From: Caballeronia zhejiangensis
GTDB lineage: Bacteria; Pseudomonadota; Gammaproteobacteria; Burkholderiales; Burkholderiaceae
Direction of reading: 5' to 3'
Assembly: GCF_000698575.1 (NCBI RefSeq)
Contig: NZ_JFHD01000009.1
Span: forward strand, 62,001-126,000
DNA: 64,000 bases
Below the pieces are notes generated by a model. The model was not told the origin of the DNA. It did not search any database and saw nothing but the letters and a program-made list of their open reading frames with translations. A program made the translations under genes and the position numbers. Positions 7,628 to 16,203 of the stretch are shown here, piece after piece; positions within the stretch are counted from its first letter, which is position 1; the number at the start of each line of letters is the position of its first letter.

Positions 7628-8314
7628 TCAGGCGGCCGCGCGGTCGTCCTGCGGCAGTTCAGTGCGGCGTTCCGGCGCGCGAAATTTCTTCGACTTCCAG
7701 CTTGCCCGCACATACGGACGCTCATGGCCCGACAGCCCGAGCGCGATTTCCGTGATCCATTGCTGCGTCGGCACGGGCACGCCGTGCAGCGCCACGACGA
7801 CCGCCGCGAGACTCGCGGCGACGGGCGCCGGCGCGAGCCTGCCGGACTCGGCGCGCCACGCGAACCACACGAACGCGAGCGCGACGACCGCGCCGAGCGC
7901 GCAACCAGCGACCACTTCCGATACCGAATGCGCGTCGAGCACGACGCGCGACACGCCCACCCATACGCCCAGCAACAGACCGAGCGCGACGCCGATGGCG
8001 CGCCACGCGCCGCGCGCGGGCAACAGCGCGACGAAAATCGCGACGGGCAGCACCGCTGTGGACATCAGCGCATGTCCGCTGACGCCGGTGAAGTCGAGAT
8101 GGCGCACGCCGATACCCCAGCCGATAAACGCGATCTTGCTCAACGCGACGAGGCCGCTCGCCGCGCCGAGCAGTGCGAGCCACGCGACAGAATATTTCCA
8201 TCGATAGCCGACGGCGAGCCATGCGGCGACGATGAGGGCCACCGGCCCCATCACGCCGACGCTGCCGAGCGCGGTCACGGAGATCCAGGCGGAAACGGGT
8301 AGGTCTACGGTCAT
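7628..8314 (-). CDS. PAP2-superfamily membrane phosphatase
   Basis: The 228-residue protein has about six hydrophobic segments and the PAP2 motifs: SGHALMSTA (motif 2) and SRVVLDAHSVSEV (motif 3). In motif 3 the last acidic residue is Glu where the textbook pattern SR-x5-H-x3-D has Asp. PAP2 enzymes dephosphorylate lipid phosphates such as phosphatidate, phosphatidylglycerophosphate or undecaprenyl diphosphate on the periplasmic face. The start was set at MTVDLPVS; the longer frame upstream has no hydrophobic lead. It converges on modE. Exact substrate unknown. Confidence 0.82.
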   Translation of the reverse strand: MTVDLPVSAWISVTALGSVGVMGPVALIVAAWLAVGYRWKYSVAWLALLGAASGLVALSKIAFIGWGIGVRHLDFTGVSGHALMSTAVLPVAIFVALLPARGAWRAIGVALGLLLGVWVGVSRVVLDAHSVSEVVAGCALGAVVALAFVWFAWRAESGRLAPAPVAASLAAVVVALHGVPVPTQQWITEIALGLSGHERPYVRASWKSKKFRAPERRTELPQDDRAAA

Positions 8315-8646
8315 TGGTTTTGTGGGAATAAGGGTTGCTGCAGTGCGGCAGCGGCGAGGGGGCCGTTCTGCCGGCGGCTGGCGCTTCGACACGCTGCCGC
8401 AAATTCGCTCCAGTATAACGCTTGGGAACATACTGAATTATCCGACATTGCTTAAAGCGAGTTGACGGTTACATCGCGTAACTATCGTCTAATTTCGGGT
8501 ATCTTCGCGATTTGCTGTTAATTCATCCCGAGATCTGTGCGCTCAAGGCAGGTTATCCAGCCGTTTTAATGTTATTGTGCAATGCACAACACGGCGCGCG
8601 TTTTCGTCGCGCCATCCCATTGCATGAAGTGGAGGACCCAGCCGAA
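8315..8646. other. Divergent intergenic region, PAP2 / esterase
   Basis: The 332 bases hold promoters for both divergent genes. The clearest element is the inverted repeat GTTAC-atcgc-GTAAC at 8468-8482, directly after a TTGACG that could be a -35. I see no small gene or stable RNA here. Confidence 0.4.
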
Positions 8647-9807
8647 ATGTCCAAAAGCCTTACCAAGCTCTGGTTGCGCGGCTTGAGACGCCTGGTCGCC
8701 GGCCAAGTCGAAGCGATCCGCACACCCAAGCCCCGTGCGGCGGCCAAGCCCGCGCGCGCGAAAACCGTCAAGTCGAAACTGAAATCGGGGGCGTCTGCGA
8801 AGGCGGCAACAGCGCCCCGCGCCAGCGCGCGTCCCGTGCCGCGCGAATCGCGTGTGCGTCCGCGCGCGTCGGCGTGGGCGCGCGGGAAGTGGGCGCGCTC
8901 GTATCATTCGGCCCCGCCGACGAGCGGCCGCTTCGTCAATCACATGTCGTACGCGCTCTATCTGCCGCCGAAAGCCGGGTCCGAGCCGGTTCCGCTCGTG
9001 GTCATGCTGCACGGTTGCAAGCAGAACGCCGACGAATTCGCGCAAGGCACGCGCATCAATCTGCTTGCCGATCGATACGGATTCGCGGTGCTGTATCCGG
9101 AGCAATCGAAGCACGATCACGCGCATCGCTGTTGGCGCTGGTATGACGATTCCGGTAGCGCCGGCGGTGGCGAAGCTGCGTCCGTCGTCTCGCTGGTGAA
9201 CGCGATGGTCGAGCAGCACGATCTGGATCCGGAGCGCGTCTATCTCGCGGGCATGTCCGCCGGTGCGGGACTCGCGGCGCTGCTCGCCGTGCGTTATCCG
9301 CACGTGTTCGCGGCCGTCGGCCTGCACTCGGGCGTGGTGTTCGGCGAGGCGCGTTCGGCCATCGGCGCGATGGACGTCATGCGCCGCGGCGCGCGCAGCG
9401 ATCCCGTCACGCTCATCGACGCGGCTGTCGACGTTCGCGATTATCCGGGCATGCCGGCGATCATCGTGCACGGAGAACTGGATTCGGTGGTCGCGGCCGC
9501 GAACGCGGAGCAGCTCGCCAAGCAGTTTCTGCGGCTGAACGGCTTCATCGACGCCGCAGGCAATCGCCGCGCGGGCGAGGCGCGCGAGGAAGCGCATCCG
9601 GATGGTGTCGTGACGGACTATTTCAAGAACGGCCGACGCGTGGTGAAGACGTCGATCGTGCGCGGCCTGGGCCATTCATGGGCCGGCGGCGACGATACCG
9701 TCGCTTTCCACTCGTCCAAAGGACCGGATTCTTCAGCGGTGATGTGGGAGTTTTTCAAGCACCAGCGGCGTCCGAGCGAGGCCGCGCGCGATGCGTACGT
9801 CGCCTGA
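8647..9807 (+). CDS. PHB-depolymerase-family extracellular-type esterase
   Basis: The 386-residue protein has a poly-Ala/Lys/Arg-rich N-terminal region of about 90 residues and then the LpqC/PHB-depolymerase alpha/beta-hydrolase fold. Seen motifs are VVMLHGCKQNADEFA (oxyanion region), the nucleophile elbow GMSAGAG, HGELDSVV with the likely acid, and GLGHSWAGG with the catalytic His. The start MSKSLTKLW is preceded by GGAGG at the right distance; the longer frame lacks this. Family members cleave polyhydroxyalkanoate or feruloyl/acetyl esters. The N-terminal region shows no clear Sec signal, so export is uncertain. Confidence 0.82.
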   Translation: MSKSLTKLWLRGLRRLVAGQVEAIRTPKPRAAAKPARAKTVKSKLKSGASAKAATAPRASARPVPRESRVRPRASAWARGKWARSYHSAPPTSGRFVNHMSYALYLPPKAGSEPVPLVVMLHGCKQNADEFAQGTRINLLADRYGFAVLYPEQSKHDHAHRCWRWYDDSGSAGGGEAASVVSLVNAMVEQHDLDPERVYLAGMSAGAGLAALLAVRYPHVFAAVGLHSGVVFGEARSAIGAMDVMRRGARSDPVTLIDAAVDVRDYPGMPAIIVHGELDSVVAAANAEQLAKQFLRLNGFIDAAGNRRAGEAREEAHPDGVVTDYFKNGRRVVKTSIVRGLGHSWAGGDDTVAFHSSKGPDSSAVMWEFFKHQRRPSEAARDAYVA

Positions 9808-9897
9808 CGCCGGGCGCGCCGTGTTGCAGGTGTTGCAATTTAGTCTTTAGTATCAGCGTTCTAGCGATTAGGGCTGGCGTTGGATCAGGGATTACCC

Positions 9898-9903
9898 TAT
9901 AAT
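9898..9903 (+). promoter_or_regulatory. Strong -10 box (TATAAT) of the DUF3563 gene
   Basis: A consensus TATAAT lies 43 bases upstream of the DUF3563 start. The -35 is weak (TGGCGT at 9875-9880 with a 17-base spacer). Transcription would start near 9910. Confidence 0.6.
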
Positions 9904-9946
9904 CCGCTTCATAGGTAGTAACCCCAGTATTCAAGCGAGGCCCACC

Positions 9947-10120
9947 ATGTTCCTGCTCAGCCGTATTTTCCTGTTCCTGACCAAATCCGCCGATGAACGC
10001 GATCGCGCGCGCGACGACGCTTATCTCGCCGAAGCCACGGACATCTACGATCTCGAATATCGTATGAAGAAGCTGGATCAGCGTGCTACGGCGCGTCACC
10101 CGGCGTGGATGTCCAACTAA
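9947..10120 (+). CDS. DUF3563 small protein, 57 aa
   Basis: The protein begins MFLLSRIFLFLTKS and continues DAYLAEATDIYDLEYRMKKLD, the DUF3563 pattern found in Burkholderia and relatives. The first 13 residues are hydrophobic and may touch the membrane; the rest is an acidic helix. It has its own consensus -10 box upstream and a strong terminator downstream, so it is a single-gene transcript likely to be expressed well. Role unknown. Confidence 0.85.
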   Translation: MFLLSRIFLFLTKSADERDRARDDAYLAEATDIYDLEYRMKKLDQRATARHPAWMSN

Positions 10121-10145
10121 GCTCTGCCTTCGACGGTTCTGGAAC

Positions 10146-10172
10146 ATGCCGGCCTTTTAGGCCGGCATTTTT
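10146..10172 (+). terminator. Rho-independent terminator after DUF3563
   Basis: A 9-bp perfect stem ATGCCGGCC/GGCCGGCAT with loop TTTTA is followed by a T tract. It separates this gene from the convergent ohr gene. Confidence 0.88.
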
Positions 10173-10190
10173 GTTTCCGCTCGCGTCGTC

Positions 10191-10610
10191 TCAGACGAGC
10201 TTCACGCGCACATCCACGTTGTTGCGTGTCGCGTTCGAGTACGGGCAAACCTTGTGTGCTGCATCGACCAATGCCTGAGCGTCGGGCGCGTCGAGGCCCG
10301 GCAGCGACACGCGCAGCTCGATATCGAGCTTGAATCCGCCTGCATCGTTGTGACCGACGCCCACGTCCGCCGTGACGCTTGTATCGGCCGGCACTGCGCG
10401 CTTTTGCTGACCCGCGACGAACTTCATCGCTGAGAGAAAGCAGGCGGAATAGCCCGCAGCGAACAATTGCTCGGGATTCGTACCCGGTGCGCCCGTTCCG
10501 CCCAGTTCCTTCGGCGCGCTCAACTTCACATTCAATTGCTCGTCCGAGGAAATGGCGCGGCCATCGCGTCCGCCGGTGCTGGTTGCCGTCGCCTTGTACA
10601 GGATGCTCAT
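10191..10610 (-). CDS. ohr: Organic hydroperoxide resistance protein Ohr
   Basis: The 139-residue protein has the Ohr features: redox cysteines Cys57 (YSACFLSAM) and Cys122 (KVCPYSNATR), and the catalytic-site Arg and Glu in GGRDGRA and PEQLF. Ohr reduces fatty-acid and alkyl hydroperoxides with electrons from lipoylated proteins. A divergent arrangement is not used; its regulator ohrR lies upstream on the same strand, and a near-perfect inverted repeat sits between them. Confidence 0.94.
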   Translation of the reverse strand: MSILYKATATSTGGRDGRAISSDEQLNVKLSAPKELGGTGAPGTNPEQLFAAGYSACFLSAMKFVAGQQKRAVPADTSVTADVGVGHNDAGGFKLDIELRVSLPGLDAPDAQALVDAAHKVCPYSNATRNNVDVRVKLV

Positions 10611-10680
10611 CGTTTCTCTCCTTATGTTTCGGTTGTCAGATCAATGTTGCGTTCACCACGGCGTAAATATATCGCGCTAT

Positions 10681-10698
10681 TAATTAGTGTGCAAATTA
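10681..10698. promoter_or_regulatory. Probable OhrR operator
   Basis: The sequence taattagtgtgcaaatta is an inverted repeat (TAATTAG/CAAATTA, one mismatch) in the short AT-rich gap between ohrR and ohr. OhrR proteins bind AT-rich dyads of this kind in front of ohr; the assignment rests on position and symmetry. Confidence 0.6.
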
Positions 10699-10741
10699 AA
10701 ATTCGACGATGGGGCCGTTAGCGTGCTGCTATCGGTTCGGA

Positions 10742-11203
10742 TCAGTCGTCGATGTACTCGCCGAGGGAGGCGCGCAGCCGCACTAGATCGTTGCGCAGAC
10801 GCAGCATCGCGTCGATGTCCGAACCGGAGGCGCAGTAGATTTCACTGGGAATCGCGCGGGCGGCTTGTTTCAGCGCGGCGCCGGCGTCGGTCAGTCGGAT
10901 GTGAACCTGGCGCTCGTCTTCCACGCCGCGCACGCGCTCGACATAGCCCTGCGCTTCGAGACGCTTGAGAAGCGGTGTCATCGTCGCGGAATCGAGCGAA
11001 AGACGCGCGGCGATTTCCTTGACCGTGAGGTCGTCGGATTCCCAAAGCACGAGCATCGCCAAGTATTGCGGATACGTCAGCCCGAGCTTCTCCAGCAGCG
11101 GCTTGTACGCCTTCGTCATCGCGAGCGAAGTCGAATAGAGCGCGAAGCACAGCTGCTGATCGAGTTCGAGCGGAAACTCAGGCAAAGCGTTTGACGAGGT
11201 CAT
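10742..11203 (-). CDS. ohrR: MarR-family peroxide-sensing repressor OhrR
   Basis: The 153-residue winged-helix protein has the sensing cysteine at position 19 ([13 protein letters not shown]), the place used by OhrR, with the two Tyr residues of the sensing pocket near [15 protein letters not shown]. The recognition helix region is [23 protein letters not shown] and the wing [12 protein letters not shown]. Oxidation of the Cys by organic peroxide releases it from DNA and turns on ohr. The start was fixed at [10 protein letters not shown]; upstream frame belongs to another gene's shadow. Confidence 0.93.
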   Translation of the reverse strand: MTSSNALPEFPLELDQQLCFALYSTSLAMTKAYKPLLEKLGLTYPQYLAMLVLWESDDLTVKEIAARLSLDSATMTPLLKRLEAQGYVERVRGVEDERQVHIRLTDAGAALKQAARAIPSEIYCASGSDIDAMLRLRNDLVRLRASLGEYIDD

Positions 11204-11307
11204 GACAGAGGCGCGGCGAAAGGCCGGGATGGCCGATCTCGCTAGTGTACGTGCAATGCTTCGCGCACGAACGATCGCCGCGCCCGTTCGAAGAGCGCGG
11301 CATCCGG

Positions 11308-12129
11308 TCAAGCCTTGGGCGTGCCCGGTGCGTCGGGAATGTCCGGCGAATCGGGGGACTGCACGCCGAAACAGCCGCGATACGTCGCGTAAAACGAGCA
11401 ATACAGCGCGGTCGTGACGATGATCGATGCCGGCATCAGCACCGCGAGCGCCATTTCCTGTCCCACGCCGAGCGCCTGCATCAGCGTGGTCAGGCCGAAC
11501 GAGACCGCGAGCGCGATCACGATCCACAGCACGCCGTAAAAAATGAACGCGCCGCGATTGCGCCAGCACGAGACGAGGCTGAAGAACAGCGCCTTCGCGG
11601 GCGGCACGTCGTGCCACGCGACGAGGATCGGCGCGAACCAGAACAGCATCGCGATCGGGACATAGCACGCCATCGCGACGAGCACCGCGAGCGGACTGAA
11701 GCTCGCGGCAACCGTTTCCGGATCGCCGCTCGGGCCGTCGCCCATCATGATGCTGAGCAGCGTGCCGCCATCCACGAGCGCCGACGCCATGAAGATGACC
11801 ATCATCGCGACGATGTACAGCGCGCCCAGCGCGAGCAGCCTGCGCGCGACGACGCTGCCGTACGAGCGGAATCCGTCGACGAGAATGGTCGGCCAGACGG
11901 GCTTGCCCGCGATCGTGTTGCGGCACGCCGCCATGAAGCCGACCGCGACCCCCGGAATGAACAGCAGCGGCAGCAACGGGCCGACGAGCGGCACACGGGA
12001 GATCAGCGTCATCACGAACAGATACGCGAAGAACACCGTGAGGAAGGCAAACGGGTTGCGGCGGAACAGCCAGATGCCCTGACGGAACCACACGTAGCCG
12101 GTCTTGGCCGGAACTTCGATCAGTCGCAT
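11308..12129 (-). CDS. BPSS1780-family membrane protein
   Basis: The 273-residue protein begins MRLIEVPAKTGYVWFRQGIW, the characteristic lead of the BPSS1780 family of betaproteobacterial membrane proteins, and has about six transmembrane segments. It begins eight bases after the thrB stop, so both are probably co-transcribed. No function is established. The C-terminal 15 residues are a Pro/Asp-rich cytoplasmic or periplasmic tail. Confidence 0.85.
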   Translation of the reverse strand: MRLIEVPAKTGYVWFRQGIWLFRRNPFAFLTVFFAYLFVMTLISRVPLVGPLLPLLFIPGVAVGFMAACRNTIAGKPVWPTILVDGFRSYGSVVARRLLALGALYIVAMMVIFMASALVDGGTLLSIMMGDGPSGDPETVAASFSPLAVLVAMACYVPIAMLFWFAPILVAWHDVPPAKALFFSLVSCWRNRGAFIFYGVLWIVIALAVSFGLTTLMQALGVGQEMALAVLMPASIIVTTALYCSFYATYRGCFGVQSPDSPDIPDAPGTPKA

Positions 12130-12137
12130 GTTGCTGG

Positions 12138-13106
12138 TTATCGATTGGCGGGAGAAGCGGCTTTGACGCGTTCGCGCAGAATGCGTTCGAAATGGCCGGG
12201 ATCGTGCGCTTTGAGCATTTGCGCTTCGCGCGGGCGATGAAAGTCGAAAAGGCGCGAGACCCAGAAGCGCATCGCGCCGGCGCGCAGCATGTCGTTCCAG
12301 TGACGCTCTTCGGCGGGCGTGAACGGACGCACCGTCTGATAGGCGCGCAGCATCGCATCGACGCGCGCGGGATCGAGCACGCCGGTGGCGAGATCGATGC
12401 ACCAGTCGTTGACCGTTACGGCGACATCGAACAGCCACTTGTCGACGCCCGCGAAGTAGAAGTCGAAGAAACCGCCGAGGCGCGCGTGCTCGCGGCCGTG
12501 CGCGAACAGCACGTTGTCGCGGAACAGGTCGCAATGGCACGGGCCTTCCGGCAGCGACGCGTAATCCGCCGAGCCGAAAAATTCAGCCTGATGCGCGAGT
12601 TCGTCTTCGAACAATGCCCGCTGCTCGCCGCTTAAAAATTCGGCGATCGACGGCGCCTTCTGCTGCCACCATGAAAGGCTGCGCAGATTCGGCTGATGCT
12701 GCGCAAAGTCGCGCCCCGCGAGATGCATGCGTGCGAGCATCTGCCCCACTTCGATGCAATGCGCGGACGTCGGCGCGAGTTCGGGCGCGCCTTCGAGCTT
12801 CGTCACGATCGACGCGGGCTTGCCATGCAGCATGCCGAAGAGCGAGCCGTCGCGGCGCGGCATCGGATCGGGCACCGGCACGCGATGCGAAGCCAGATGG
12901 CGCATCAGATCGAGATAGAACGGCAGTTGCGTTGCCGTGAGATTCTCGAAGATCGTGAGCACGTACTCGCCGTGCGTCGTCGTGAGAAAGAAATTGCTGT
13001 TCTCGATGCCCGACTGGATGCCGCGAAATTCGACGACATCGCCGAGATCGTAGTCTTGCAGCCAGTCGCCGAGGTCGGCGTTGGTGACGGGAGTGAAGAC
13101 GGCCAT
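12138..13106 (-). CDS. thrB: Homoserine kinase, aminoglycoside-phosphotransferase type
   Basis: The 322-residue protein matches the pseudomonad/Burkholderia ThrB, which has the protein-kinase-like APH fold and not the GHMP fold. Seen are the N-terminal [16 protein letters not shown] lead, the nucleotide loop around [11 protein letters not shown], the catalytic loop [12 protein letters not shown] with Asp and Asn, and the metal site [10 protein letters not shown]. It phosphorylates homoserine for threonine synthesis. It lies between the DUF2782 gene and the BPSS1780 gene on the same strand, an order common in this group. Confidence 0.93.
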   Translation of the reverse strand: MAVFTPVTNADLGDWLQDYDLGDVVEFRGIQSGIENSNFFLTTTHGEYVLTIFENLTATQLPFYLDLMRHLASHRVPVPDPMPRRDGSLFGMLHGKPASIVTKLEGAPELAPTSAHCIEVGQMLARMHLAGRDFAQHQPNLRSLSWWQQKAPSIAEFLSGEQRALFEDELAHQAEFFGSADYASLPEGPCHCDLFRDNVLFAHGREHARLGGFFDFYFAGVDKWLFDVAVTVNDWCIDLATGVLDPARVDAMLRAYQTVRPFTPAEERHWNDMLRAGAMRFWVSRLFDFHRPREAQMLKAHDPGHFERILRERVKAASPANR

Positions 13107-13226
13107 GCGGGAAACGTCGGTCAGGTTGGACGGCCAGGAAGAGGCCGGTGAACGGTGGCGCCGGGCATGCAGCCACGGTGCCGCGACCCGCCCGGAAAGA
13201 GCGGGTCCGAAGCCATCTTTAAGTGA

Positions 13227-13637
13227 TCAGTAATGCAGGTTGATCGACGGCAGGCGCGTACTGGCCTTGCCGTTGTCGCGCACTTGCGGCGACGTGTCGG
13301 CGGGCGCGCTCATCTGATAGCGCGTGCCGAAATTGGAACGCACGTCGATTTCGACGGGCTTGCCCTTGTCGCGGAATTCGGTGATCTCGGTGCCGTTGGT
13401 GCTCAGCTCGTGATAGCTCGGTGTGCGCGGCGGCGAAATCTCGACTTTCGAGCTGACGTTCGCGGGCGGACGGTTGATGGATTTCAGATCGGGCAGGCCC
13501 GCCGCTTCTTCCGGCGACATTTTCTGCACCGCCGGTTGGGGTTCTGCGTTGGCGGCTTGCTGCGCCGGCTGCGCGAATGCGCCGAAGCTTGCTGCGGCGA
13601 GGACTGCCGCGGCGGCGGCGCAAAGGTGCGGCTTCAT
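13227..13637 (-). CDS. DUF2782 exported protein
   Basis: A 136-residue protein with a clean Sec signal peptide (MKPHLCAAAAAVLAAASFGAFAQ) and a mature domain with the core EITEFRDKGKPVEIDVRSNF, typical of DUF2782. In related genomes it also sits next to thrB and polA. The ATG is preceded by GAACC and a weak ribosome site. The role is unknown; the location is periplasm or outer surface of the inner membrane. Confidence 0.82.
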   Translation of the reverse strand: MKPHLCAAAAAVLAAASFGAFAQPAQQAANAEPQPAVQKMSPEEAAGLPDLKSINRPPANVSSKVEISPPRTPSYHELSTNGTEITEFRDKGKPVEIDVRSNFGTRYQMSAPADTSPQVRDNGKASTRLPSINLHY

Positions 13638-13868
13638 GATGGTTCTCCAGGCGATGGCCGGATTCTAACAAAACGGTTGCTGACTGAGCGGCGCGCGCGC
13701 AGCCAACGCCTTATTTTGCGCCGCTTTCGCGAAATTTGACTTCGAACGTCAAAAACGTGTTGCGAGGTGTGATCGCACGCACTCACGTGAGGAGGGACTT
13801 CATGGTCCGCACATTCTTCCGTGTTAATGTCGATTCATTACGAGGGCATCGAAGAAAGACACAAGATC

Positions 13869-15395
13869 ATGACAAACGACCGGACTCAAAGCACGCAGGG
13901 CACGCCTGCCAACGATTTTCCGACCGAATCCTTCGAAGATCCCGCTGCGGCGGTCGCGCGTCTGTCGGCGATCTATGAAGCGAATACCGCATTTCTGCGC
14001 GATGCATTCGCGCGCTATCGCCGCAACGAGCAGTTCACGCATCGCGTGCGCGCGTGCTATCCGTTCGTGCGCGTGCGTACCGAGCTCAACTCGCAGATCG
14101 ATTCGCGGCGCTCATATGGCTTCGTGGCGGGGCCGGGCATCTACGAAACGACGCTGACGCGTCCCGATCTTTTCGGCGATTACTATCGCGAGCAATTGCG
14201 ACTGCTGACGAAGAACCATCACGTCGGGCTCGAAGTCGGTGTGTCGGCGCATCCCATCCCCATTCACTTCGCGTTCGCGGAAGGCATCCATCTCGAAGGC
14301 GATCTCGATCGCGACCGGCTGCTCGCGATGCGCAATATCTTCGATACGCCCGACCTCGCGCTGCTCGACGATCGCATCGTCAACGGCACGTACGAGCCGG
14401 GGCCGGGCGAGCCGCACCCGCTTGCGCTCTTCACGGCCGCGCGTGTCGATTTCTCGCTGCATCGGCTGAGGCATTACACGGCCACGTCGCCCACGCACTT
14501 CCAGAATTACGTGCTGTACACGAACTACCAGTTCTATATCGACGAGTTCGTGAAGCTCGGCCGCACGATGATGTCGCGCGCCGACGACGAGGAAACGCGC
14601 GCGTATCGCAGCGCGTATTCATCGTTCGTCGAACCGGGCGATGTCGTCACGTACAACGCGAATCTCGGCGAGCAGCCGGAGGAAGGCGCGCAGCCCGCGC
14701 GTCTGCCGCAGATGCCCGCGTATCACCTGAAACGCGCGGACGGCAGCGGCATCACGATGGTGAACATCGGCGTGGGGCCGTCGAACGCGAAGACGATCAC
14801 GGATCACATCGCGGTGCTGCGTCCACATGCGTGGATCATGCTCGGACATTGCGCGGGGCTGCGCAATACGCAGCGTCTCGGCGATTACGTGCTGGCGCAC
14901 GGCTATGTGCGCGAGGATCACGTTCTCGATGACGATCTGCCGCTTTGGGTGCCGGTGCCTGCGCTCGCGGAAGTGCAGGTTGCGCTGGAGCGCGCGGTGG
15001 CGCAGGTGACGCAGCTCGAAGGCGTCGAACTGAAGCGCGTGATGCGTACGGGCACCGTCGCGAGCGTCGATAACCGCAACTGGGAGTTGCGCGATCATCG
15101 CGAGCCGGTGCGGCGTTTGTCGCAAAGCCGCGCGGTGGCGCTCGATATGGAGAGTGCGACGATTGCGGCCAATGGATTCAGATTCCGCGTGCCGTACGGA
15201 ACGCTGCTATGCGTGTCCGATAAGCCGCTGCACGGTGAATTGAAGCTGCCGGGAATGGCGGATCAGTTCTATCGCGCGCAGGTGGATCAGCACTTGCAAA
15301 TCGGCGTCAAGGCGATGGAACTGCTGCGCGAGAATGGGTTGTCGAAGCTGCATTCGCGGAAGTTGCGCAGCTTCGCGGAAGTGGCGTTTCAATGA
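13869..15395 (+). CDS. amn: AMP nucleosidase
   Basis: The 508-residue protein aligns with Amn: an N-terminal regulatory domain (to about 180) and a C-terminal phosphorylase-like catalytic domain with INxGxGPSNAKTITDHIAVLRP, the GHCAGLR stretch and the DMESATIAANGFRFRVPYGTLLCVSDKPLHGE block. It hydrolyses AMP to adenine and ribose 5-phosphate, tuning adenylate levels. The start MTNDRTQ was preferred since the frame upstream has poor ribosome sites; a start sixteen codons earlier is possible. Confidence 0.92.
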   Translation: MTNDRTQSTQGTPANDFPTESFEDPAAAVARLSAIYEANTAFLRDAFARYRRNEQFTHRVRACYPFVRVRTELNSQIDSRRSYGFVAGPGIYETTLTRPDLFGDYYREQLRLLTKNHHVGLEVGVSAHPIPIHFAFAEGIHLEGDLDRDRLLAMRNIFDTPDLALLDDRIVNGTYEPGPGEPHPLALFTAARVDFSLHRLRHYTATSPTHFQNYVLYTNYQFYIDEFVKLGRTMMSRADDEETRAYRSAYSSFVEPGDVVTYNANLGEQPEEGAQPARLPQMPAYHLKRADGSGITMVNIGVGPSNAKTITDHIAVLRPHAWIMLGHCAGLRNTQRLGDYVLAHGYVREDHVLDDDLPLWVPVPALAEVQVALERAVAQVTQLEGVELKRVMRTGTVASVDNRNWELRDHREPVRRLSQSRAVALDMESATIAANGFRFRVPYGTLLCVSDKPLHGELKLPGMADQFYRAQVDQHLQIGVKAMELLRENGLSKLHSRKLRSFAEVAFQ

Positions 15396-15412
15396 TGCCT
15401 TCTGCGTGAGAC

Positions 15413-15443
15413 GATGCGAGCGGTTCATGAAACCGCTCGCATC
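15413..15443. terminator. Long hairpin between convergent amn and the LOG gene
   Basis: A 13-bp perfect stem (GATGCGAGCGGTT/AACCGCTCGCATC) with loop CATGA sits between the two convergent stops. There is no U tract on either strand, so if it terminates it does so weakly or by blocking 3' exonucleases. Confidence 0.5.
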
Positions 15444-15452
15444 GAGTCTCGA

Positions 15453-16202
15453 TTAAAGATAGAACATCCGATCCTCATCCGACTTGCTCTCAGCCGGCTG
15501 TTCGACCGATTCCTCGCGATCTTCATAGAAGCGCAACACGGCTTCGAGCACCTGATCCGGATCGTCGATGACTTGCATCAGGTCGAGATCCTTTTCGCTG
15601 ATGACGCCGTTGGTCAGCAACGTGTTCTTGAACCAGTCGAGCAGGCCGGCCCAGAACTCCGCGCCGACGAGCACGATCGGAACGTGACGTGACTTCTTCG
15701 TCTGGATGAGCGTGAGCACTTCCGCGAGCTCGTCCAGCGTACCGAAGCCGCCCGGCATCACCACGACCGCGTCCGAGTTCTTCACGAACGTGACCTTGCG
15801 CGTGAAGAAGTGACGGAAGCGGAGCGAAATGTCCTGCCACTGATTGCCCGATTGCTCGTGCGGCAACTCGATGTTCAAGCCGACCGAAGGCGACTTGCCC
15901 GCGTGCGCGCCTTTATTCGCCGCTTCCATGATGCCCGGCCCGCCGCCGGATATGACGGCGAAGCCCGCGTCGGAGAATTTCTGCGCGATTTCGATCGTGA
16001 GCTGATAGTACGGCGACTCCGGTTTCAGACGCGCCGAACCATAGATGCTGATGGCAGGGCGGATCTCCGAGAGGTACTCGGTCGCCTCGATAAACTCTGC
16101 CATAATCGTGAACATCTGCCACGATGCGCGAGCCTTCTTGGCCGTCGCGCGCTCTTGATCTGCGAGCGATCGCAGACTCGGAATCACTTTTCTCTTGTTC
16201 AT
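15453..16202 (-). CDS. LOG-family protein (TIGR00730, possible cytokinin riboside phosphoribohydrolase)
   Basis: The 249-residue Rossmann-fold protein has the family signatures: SGGGPGIMEAANKGA and the phosphate/active-site motif MPGGFGTLDELAEVLT. LOG proteins hydrolyse nucleoside 5'-monophosphates, releasing the base. The N-terminal 40 residues (MNKRKVIPSLRSLADQERATAKKARASWQ) extend beyond the catalytic core but look conserved-like, charged and helical. Its start codon is separated from the polA start codon by a single base, so its 5' signals lie inside polA. A later Met at position 31 (MFTIMAEF) is an alternative start. Confidence 0.88.
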   Translation of the reverse strand: MNKRKVIPSLRSLADQERATAKKARASWQMFTIMAEFIEATEYLSEIRPAISIYGSARLKPESPYYQLTIEIAQKFSDAGFAVISGGGPGIMEAANKGAHAGKSPSVGLNIELPHEQSGNQWQDISLRFRHFFTRKVTFVKNSDAVVVMPGGFGTLDELAEVLTLIQTKKSRHVPIVLVGAEFWAGLLDWFKNTLLTNGVISEKDLDLMQVIDDPDQVLEAVLRFYEDREESVEQPAESKSDEDRMFYL

Positions 16203-16203
16203 A

